From NCBI GenBank assembly GCA_012271025.1, contig JAAXHF010000732.1:1-8371 (forward strand): a stretch of 8,371 bases of DNA, written 5' to 3'. Source of the stretch: Deltaproteobacteria bacterium. Its GTDB lineage: Bacteria > Desulfobacterota_B > Binatia > Bin18. Shown piece after piece: positions 4,193 through 8,371 of this stretch. How positions within the stretch are numbered: position 1 is the stretch's first letter; each line of letters opens with the position of its first letter. The translations under genes were made by a program, and so were the position numbers. The notes beneath the pieces were generated by a model. That model was given only the letters and a program-made list of their open reading frames with translations, had not been told where the DNA came from and made no database searches.

Positions 4193-6100
4193 TCAAGCTT
4201 GCGGCGTCCGGCCCCACTCGTCCCGTGCGGCCGGATTGGCCCCGCGCGCCAAGAGCAATTCGATCACCGCTGCCGTACCGTTGTCCGCTGCCAGGTGTAA
4301 GGGAGTCCGACCGTCCTCGTCCCGGGACAGCGGATCGGCCCCGTGCGCCAAAAGGAGTTCGACCACCGCCAGAGAGCCCCATGCGGCCGCCGCGTGCAAG
4401 GGCGTCTGACCCCCTTCATCCCGGGCCGCTAGATCGGCTCCCTGCGTCAAGAGCAATTCCACCACGGCGGCCGCGCCGTTGACCGCTGCCAGGTGCAAGG
4501 GCGTGCGGCCGTCTTCGTCCCGCGCCGATAGCTCGGCCTCCTGCACCAAGAGCACCTCGACCACCGCCACCGTCCCGCGGGCTGCTGCCGCGTGCAAGGG
4601 CGTGCGGCCGGCATTGTCTCGGGCAGCCAGCTCGGCCCCGCGCGCCAAGAGCACCTCAATCTCCGCCGCCGCGCTGTTGATCGCCGCCGTGTGCAAAGGC
4701 GTTCGACCGTCCTCGTCCAGCGCTGCCGGATCGGCGCCCCGATCCAACAGCAGCTCGACCACCGTCACCGAGACATCCCACGCCACCGCCCAGTGTAACG
4801 GGGTTTGGTTCTGCTCGTCCCGGGCGGCGAGATCAGCGCCCTGATCCAGCAGCAGTTCGACCACCGCCGCCGAGGCGGCCCACGCCGCCGCCCAGTGCAA
4901 CGGCGTCACACCCCATTCGTCCCGGGCCTCTAGCTCAGCTCCGTGCGCCAAGAGCAGCTCAACTACCTCGCCCACTTCCTCTGGGAAGCCCCACGCCACC
5001 GCCCAGTGCAACGGCGTTTGGCCCCAATCGTCTCGGGCCGTGGGGTCGTCCCCCTGCGCCAAGAGCGCCTCAACCGCCGCCGTACCGGTGACCGCCGCCG
5101 TATGCAAGGGCGTCTCACTCTCCGCGTCCTGGGCCTCCAGATTGGCCCCGCGCGCCAAGAGCGGCTCAATCTCCGCCGCCGCGCTGTTGATCGCCGCCAT
5201 ATGAAAAGGCGTCTGGCCGGCCTCGTCCCGCGCCGTCGGATCGGCCCCCCGCGCCAAGAGCAGCTTGATCACGGCTGGAGTGCTCCACGCCGCCGCCCAG
5301 TGCAAGGGCGTCTGGCCGGCCTCGTCCCGCGCCGTCGGATCGGCCCCCCGCGCCAGGAACAGCACGGCCATCGTCGCTGTGTCGCGGGTCATCGCCCAGT
5401 GCAAGGGCGTCTGGCCGGCATTGTCCCGGGCCGCCAAGTCAGCCCCCCGCGCCAAGAGCAACTCGACTACCGTGGGCCAGATGCTGACCTGTGCCGCCAC
5501 GTGCAGGGGCGTCCGCCCGGCCTCGTCCCGCGCCGCCAGCTTGGCCCCGTGCGCTAAGAGGAGTTCGATCACGGCCGCCGAAGCGTCCCACTCCGCCGCC
5601 GCGTGCAAGGGCGTCTGGCCGGCCTCGTCCCGCGCCACCGGATCGGCCCCCCGCGTCAAGAGCACCTCGACCACGGCCGCCGAGGCACCCGACGATCCCG
5701 CCACGTGTAAAGGCGTCCGGCCGTCCTCGTCCCGGGCGGCCAGATTGGCTCCCCGCGTCAAGAGCACCTCGACCACGGCCGCCGAGGCACCGGTCGCCGC
5801 GTGCAAGGGCGTTCGGCCCCGCTCGTCCCGGGCGGCCAGCTCGGCCCCGTGCGCCAAGAGCACCTCGACGACCGCCACCGAGGCACGAACCACTGCCACG
5901 TGCAGGGGCGTTTTGCCCTGCTCATCCCGGGCGGCCAGATCGGCCCCTTCGTTCAGCAGTACACGCACTTGGCCGGGGGTCGCCAACTCTAGCCAACCGG
6001 GGTCCAGTAACGGGATAGGTCCCGACTGGGCCGGAGCAGGCGGCGCTACGACAAGCACCCAACATAGGGCGAGAAGCCCTCGTCCGAAGATTTGCGGCAT
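4193..6100 (-). CDS. Exported ankyrin-repeat protein (17 repeats, truncated last repeat)
   Basis: A 635-residue protein. Residues 1-24 form a Sec signal peptide: a short basic start, hydrophobic LLALCWVLVVA, then PPAPA before Q25. The mature protein would thus be periplasmic or secreted, with no other membrane segment. Residues 38-61 look like a capping half repeat. Residues 62-629 are 17 ankyrin repeats of 32-37 residues with the consensus GRTPLHxAA...AVVELLLARGADxxARDE. These repeats stack into a solenoid that binds proteins. Catalytic domains are absent. The frame ends GRTPQA, only four residues into repeat 18, so there is no C-terminal cap. AGGAG lies 11 bases before the ATG, slightly far. 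It appears monocistronic. The role is unknown: envelope scaffolding, stress-related partner binding or host interaction are all possible. Near-identical internal DNA blocks suggest active repeat turnover. Confidence 0.93.
   Translation of the reverse strand: MPQIFGRGLLALCWVLVVAPPAPAQSGPIPLLDPGWLELATPGQVRVLLNEGADLAARDEQGKTPLHVAVVRASVAVVEVLLAHGAELAARDERGRTPLHAATGASAAVVEVLLTRGANLAARDEDGRTPLHVAGSSGASAAVVEVLLTRGADPVARDEAGQTPLHAAAEWDASAAVIELLLAHGAKLAARDEAGRTPLHVAAQVSIWPTVVELLLARGADLAARDNAGQTPLHWAMTRDTATMAVLFLARGADPTARDEAGQTPLHWAAAWSTPAVIKLLLARGADPTARDEAGQTPFHMAAINSAAAEIEPLLARGANLEAQDAESETPLHTAAVTGTAAVEALLAQGDDPTARDDWGQTPLHWAVAWGFPEEVGEVVELLLAHGAELEARDEWGVTPLHWAAAWAASAAVVELLLDQGADLAARDEQNQTPLHWAVAWDVSVTVVELLLDRGADPAALDEDGRTPLHTAAINSAAAEIEVLLARGAELAARDNAGRTPLHAAAARGTVAVVEVLLVQEAELSARDEDGRTPLHLAAVNGAAAVVELLLTQGADLAARDEGGQTPLHAAAAWGSLAVVELLLAHGADPLSRDEDGRTPLHLAADNGTAAVIELLLARGANPAARDEWGRTPQA
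4214..5917 (-). repeat. Tandem 99-bp-type ankyrin repeat array
   Basis: Seventeen in-frame units of 96-111 bp encode ankyrin repeats. Perfect DNA identity is seen for 49 bases at 5208-5256 and 5307-5355 (one repeat apart), and 41 bases at 5649-5689 and 5751-5791 (102 bp apart). A further 34 bases match at 4655-4688 and 5165-5198 (510 bp, five repeats apart). The array is expected to be unstable by recombination or slippage and hard to assemble from short reads. Confidence 0.9.
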
Positions 6101-6327
6101 AGATCAGAATTCTCCTCTCCACCTTCCTTCGGACCCTCTCTACAAGACTGCCCGCCGTTTGTCGCCACCAAAATTTGAAGGTCAGGGGATTCCGCTCCAA
6201 CCTCAGTGCTCAAGGTGGACATAAAAAGGCCAACCGGTGCTTGCAGCTGCAAGCATTTTGCTCATAAATGGTCGAAAAATAAGAACAGCGCGTTCAAAAG
6301 TTTTAAGATTTCCGCTCATCATAGCAC
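6101..6327. other. Intergenic, AT-richer region upstream of the ankyrin gene
   Basis: No credible gene. Bases 6160-6330 are clearly AT-richer than the flanks, consistent with a promoter region for the minus-strand ankyrin gene. On the minus strand TGCTATGAT (with TATGAT at 6318-6323) resembles an extended -10 without a good -35, about 220 bp from the ATG. This is weak. A purine-rich leader precedes the ankyrin start. The 18-bp palindrome at 6238-6255 is listed separately. Confidence 0.5.
6238..6259 (+). terminator. 18-bp palindrome followed by TTTT
   Basis: TGCTTGCAGCTGCAAGCA (6238-6255) is a perfect palindrome that folds into a 7-bp stem with an AGCT loop, followed by TTTT on the plus strand. 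That form fits an intrinsic terminator for plus-strand transcripts, but no plus-strand gene ends just before it. As a symmetric site 138 bp upstream of the ankyrin ATG it could equally be an operator for a dimeric regulator. Confidence 0.4.
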
Positions 6328-6498
6328 ATGCACTGCACGCCCCAGAGCGGGGTTCGTATCGTGCGCGAAGAGCCAGACCTGCGTCCCTCAAAGATTGACG
6401 ACCGGCGCCTGGCGGAGCGCTTTCGGGGGAAATTCCAGCCGGGCGATTTCACCACCGCCGGCGTCTTCGTTCAAGCCATAAAGGAGGGGCGGGTTTGA
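6328..6498 (+). pseudogene. 56-residue C-terminal gene fragment of unknown family
   Basis: From about residue 9 the frame reads like real protein: VRIVREEPDLRPSKIDDRR, then LAERFRGKFQPGDFTTAG and VFVQAIKEGRV before the stop. Codon use is GC-rich like true genes nearby. An in-frame TAG lies two codons upstream of the ATG at 6328, there is no ribosome site, and base composition changes sharply near 6330. These signs mark a 5'-truncated fragment rather than a complete gene. Its TGA stop lies inside the palindrome at 6485-6509, so the original C-terminus may also have been replaced by insertion of that element. It converges on the DUF1329 gene. I do not recognise the family. Confidence 0.4.
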
Positions 6499-6580
6499 AA
6501 CCCGCCCCTACGAGGCCCCCCTGCCGAGAGGAGCGCAGGCCAGCGCGCACCTGGTAGGGGCGACGCACGCGTCGCCCTCC
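6483..6580. repeat. Palindrome doublet, REP/BIME-like or MITE-like element
   Basis: The first palindrome has perfect 12-bp arms, AGGGGCGGGTTT (6485-6496) and AAACCCGCCCCT (6498-6509), around one G. The second has 9-bp arms, GGGCGACGC (6558-6566) and GCGTCGCCC (6569-6577). Their facing edges are reverse complements, CGCCCCTAC (6503-6511) and GTAGGGGCG (6554-6562), and the outer edges nearly so. The whole element is thus an inverted pair with a 40-odd base core. It ends 4 bases before the DUF1329 stop codon and may also serve as its transcription end or mRNA protector. Confidence 0.65.
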
Positions 6581-6583
6581 GAA

Positions 6584-7831
6584 CTATTTACCCTGCAGCA
6601 TCAGCGTCATCACGCTGAACTTAGTGGCGCTCATCGGCCGGTTGATGAAAATTTTGTAGATCTGGAACGTATTGGCCCGCTGTAGCTGGTAGTCAACCGA
6701 GCCCTGGGCCGCGATCTGGGAAAACCACTCCTTGTTATCCCACGGATCGTAGTCCGGGTGGCGGGCAACGATAAAAAACGTCCGCTTGTGCACACCGTCG
6801 TGATCGTAGGTCAGCGCGTACAGCGGCAGGGCGGTCTGGACATCCATGTACAGCACGCGGCGGCTGTACAGCGGATGCGAGCCCTTGGGTTTCCCTTCGA
6901 CAACGACCGCCAGACGCAGCTCCCACGGATCGACCAGATACCAGTTGGCCTTGCCGCCCCAGGTCGGCATATCGGCCTTGATCGGACCGGGGGCCAACAC
7001 GACTTTTTCTTCAACAAAGGTCCAGTCGTAGTCGGAGATATAGCCCATAAAGCCGCTCCGGTCTTCAATCAGCAGGACGCCCCGCTCGGGCGAGACATAC
7101 GGGGTATACACAATTTTGCGCGTCCGCCGACTCTGGGGATCGTACGCCCACTGTTCGTTCGGCTGGGTGTCGTTGTCATAGGTGACAGCCACCAGCTGAT
7201 TCCCCTCCATGTCGGAAGGCGCCACCATCAGCGAGTAGTTCTTTGAGAAGACACCCTGACGCTCCCACTGGGCAACATTCCAGGCTGGGTCGGGCCGGTG
7301 CATGCCGTACCGCGCCATAAAGGAAAAGCGCTCGCTACGCTCGACTGTGCCGGCGTCGTTCAGCAGGGAGCTAATGGCCCACATGTGGCTGGTATCACCC
7401 TGGTCACGGTAGCGCAGATTCCACACCGCCTTGAGACCGGCCCGGGGGTCGTCGGCCTCCAGCAGGGGAAAGGGCAGGCCGGACACATAGTTCTGGAGGA
7501 TGTCTTCGGCCACGACCACCCCTTCGGCGTGTTGCAGGGTGGCGTCGAGGAATGCCTGGCGGGTCGGCAGATTGGTCGTTTCCTGGACGGTGATCGAGAA
7601 ATCCCCGGCTTCGACATAGCGGAGAATCTCGGGCGGCAGCACCGCAGCTGCCGCCGCAGCGTTGGTGCTGTCCAGGGTCATGCCGGGCTGGACGCCCGCG
7701 ACCTGCGGCGTGCCCGCCTCGTACGGGGCAAACCGCTGCATCACACGCTGGCGGAATGAATCCGCCCGTGCCTCGGTCAGCACACACCAGCCAATGCCAA
7801 GTCCGACGATAATAGCCCACCACGCTCTCAT
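6584..7831 (-). CDS. DUF1329 family exported protein
   Basis: A 415-residue protein of the DUF1329 family, an uncharacterised envelope family whose fold is related to LolA/LolB-type lipoprotein-sorting proteins. A Sec signal peptide spans residues 1-23 (hydrophobic WWAIIVGLGIGW, cleavage after EARA), so the mature form is periplasmic or outer-membrane associated. No lipobox is seen. Recognisable features include PGMTLDSTNA, PPEILRYVEAGDFSITVQETTN, YDPQSRRTRKI, the aromatic-rich stretch ISDYDWTFVEEKV, and the C-terminal WELRLAVVVEG...HPLYSRRVLYMDVQTALPLY. Length is near the family's usual 400-460. The ATG is supported by AAGGAG 7 bases upstream, which overlaps the stop of the preceding paralogue (TAAGGAG). 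The two form an operon. In other bacteria such genes often lie near DUF1302 and RND/MMPL exporter genes, hinting at export or cell-surface handling of hydrophobic compounds. Here that is inference. Confidence 0.9.
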   Translation of the reverse strand: MRAWWAIIVGLGIGWCVLTEARADSFRQRVMQRFAPYEAGTPQVAGVQPGMTLDSTNAAAAAAVLPPEILRYVEAGDFSITVQETTNLPTRQAFLDATLQHAEGVVVAEDILQNYVSGLPFPLLEADDPRAGLKAVWNLRYRDQGDTSHMWAISSLLNDAGTVERSERFSFMARYGMHRPDPAWNVAQWERQGVFSKNYSLMVAPSDMEGNQLVAVTYDNDTQPNEQWAYDPQSRRTRKIVYTPYVSPERGVLLIEDRSGFMGYISDYDWTFVEEKVVLAPGPIKADMPTWGGKANWYLVDPWELRLAVVVEGKPKGSHPLYSRRVLYMDVQTALPLYALTYDHDGVHKRTFFIVARHPDYDPWDNKEWFSQIAAQGSVDYQLQRANTFQIYKIFINRPMSATKFSVMTLMLQGK

Positions 7832-7842
7832 CAGTGTTCTCC

Positions 7843-8371
7843 TTAGCGCCGGCCGCTGGCCATATTGCGCAGCGAGTAGAACTGTTTGGCCCGACCCGCC
7901 GAGAAGAGGCGCCTCATCACATAGCAGTGCGAGTAGGTCGCGTGCGGCTTCTTGGCGTTGATGTCGGCCTCACCGACATGAATGAAGACGTAATGACCAA
8001 CATTGTTGGAGAAGTCCTGCTTGAGGTAGGGCGCCTGCATGGCCGGCTCATCGGCATAACTCTCCGAGTACTTCAGGAAGTGATGGCTCAGCCGCAGCAG
8101 CTGGTCGTCCCGGCGGTCAAAGGCCACCATCCACAGCGTCCAGTAGGTTTCGGCGTCAATAAACACGATCTTGTGGCTGTAGGGATGATCCTCGCTCTTG
8201 GGATCGATCAGCAAGACGTGAGTGTCGCGCAGCTCCCAGCGCGCCTTGTTCGGCACCCACAGGTGGGGACCGCCGGCCGCCGGGTTGGTTTCCACGTTGA
8301 TCGTCGCCAACACCTTCTTGCGTCCCAGGTAGGTCCAGTTCTGCTCATAGACTTTGCCGCCAAAGCCCATC
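7843..8371 (-). CDS. DUF1329 family protein, C-terminal part (partial at right edge)
   Basis: 176 codons of a second DUF1329 protein. The frame stays open to the window edge, and the Met at 8368-8370 is almost certainly internal, because the family has about 400 or more residues with an N-terminal signal peptide. It aligns without gaps of note to the C-terminal part of its downstream neighbour: WTYLGRKKVLA with WTFVEEKVVLA, RWELRDTHVLLI with PWELRLAVVVE, and HPYSHKIVFIDAETYW with HPLYSRRVLYMDVQTAL. The two genes are therefore diverged paralogues. Only 11 bases separate its stop from the next ATG, and the stop overlaps that gene's ribosome site, so they are co-transcribed and probably coupled. 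Tandem DUF1329 copies may form a heteromer or act on different ligands. That is inference. Confidence 0.9.
   Translation of the reverse strand, partial: MGFGGKVYEQNWTYLGRKKVLATINVETNPAAGGPHLWVPNKARWELRDTHVLLIDPKSEDHPYSHKIVFIDAETYWTLWMVAFDRRDDQLLRLSHHFLKYSESYADEPAMQAPYLKQDFSNNVGHYVFIHVGEADINAKKPHATYSHCYVMRRLFSAGRAKQFYSLRNMASGRR

Noticed and set aside
4943..5557. A further plus-strand frame of 204 codons within the ankyrin array
   Set aside because: Same cause: an Arg-rich repetitive shadow with no ribosome site or family features.
6046..6100. Lipoprotein signal on the ankyrin protein because of Cys13
   Set aside because: The residue before the Cys is Leu, not Gly/Ala/Ser, and the hydrophobic stretch continues past it. 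A normal signal peptidase I site after residue 24 fits better.
4195..6112. HindIII site (4195-4200) and EcoRI site (6107-6112) neatly bounding the ankyrin gene, suggesting a cloned insert
   Set aside because: Six-base sites occur by chance. The flanks are natural-looking bacterial DNA and there is no vector sequence.
5265..6224. A 319-codon open frame on the plus strand opposite the ankyrin gene
   Set aside because: It mirrors the ankyrin repeats in antisense, giving a Ser/Ala/Arg-rich repetitive product. The periodic GC-rich codons of the real gene keep this frame free of stops.

Overview
This is a GC-rich bacterial window carrying a conserved housekeeping operon, a two-gene accessory operon, a debris zone with toxin-antitoxin-like remnants, one large exported ankyrin protein, and a pair of exported DUF1329 proteins. 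Two features point to a Gram-negative organism: Sec signal peptides on the ankyrin and DUF1329 proteins, and DUF1329 itself, an envelope family related to lipoprotein-sorting proteins. The mix (aroQ-accB-accC, an SnoaL-like/hydrolase pair, tandem DUF1329, ankyrin protein, palindromic dispersed repeats) would fit a poorly cultured, proteobacteria-like or deltaproteobacteria-like lineage. The sequence alone does not fix the taxon.

Left part (1-1699, minus strand): a good sigma70-type promoter drives aroQ (type II dehydroquinase), then accB (biotin carboxyl carrier protein), then accC (biotin carboxylase, cut by the left window edge). aroQ and accB overlap. A hairpin lies between accB and accC. 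These genes link the shikimate pathway with the first step of fatty acid synthesis, an arrangement found in many bacteria.

1700-3065 (plus strand): a divergent two-gene unit, an SnoaL/NTF2-like protein followed immediately by an alpha/beta hydrolase. The first keeps residues that match the active site of BaiE-like dehydratases. The substrate is unknown.

2999-4192 (minus strand): a degraded region. It holds a small antitoxin-like gene coupled to a truncated zeta-toxin-like P-loop ORF, two adjacent CRISPR-repeat-like fragments with no array, a 55-codon orphan ORF, a strong inverted repeat and the C-terminal relic of a HigB/RelE-type toxin.

4193-6100 (minus strand): a 635-residue protein with a signal peptide and 17 full ankyrin repeats. 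It stops abruptly four residues into an 18th repeat, directly against the HigB relic. Long identical DNA blocks inside it show recent repeat duplication or conversion.

6101-6583: intergenic DNA with an AT-richer stretch, an 18-bp palindrome, a 56-codon gene fragment on the plus strand, and a doublet of two different palindromes arranged like a REP/BIME or small non-autonomous element.

6584-8371 (minus strand): two tandem, paralogous DUF1329 genes in one operon. The upstream one is cut by the right window edge.

No complete undescribed system is visible. The points most worth a second look are the ankyrin gene and its truncated end, the clustered TA and CRISPR-like debris beside it, and the palindrome doublet.
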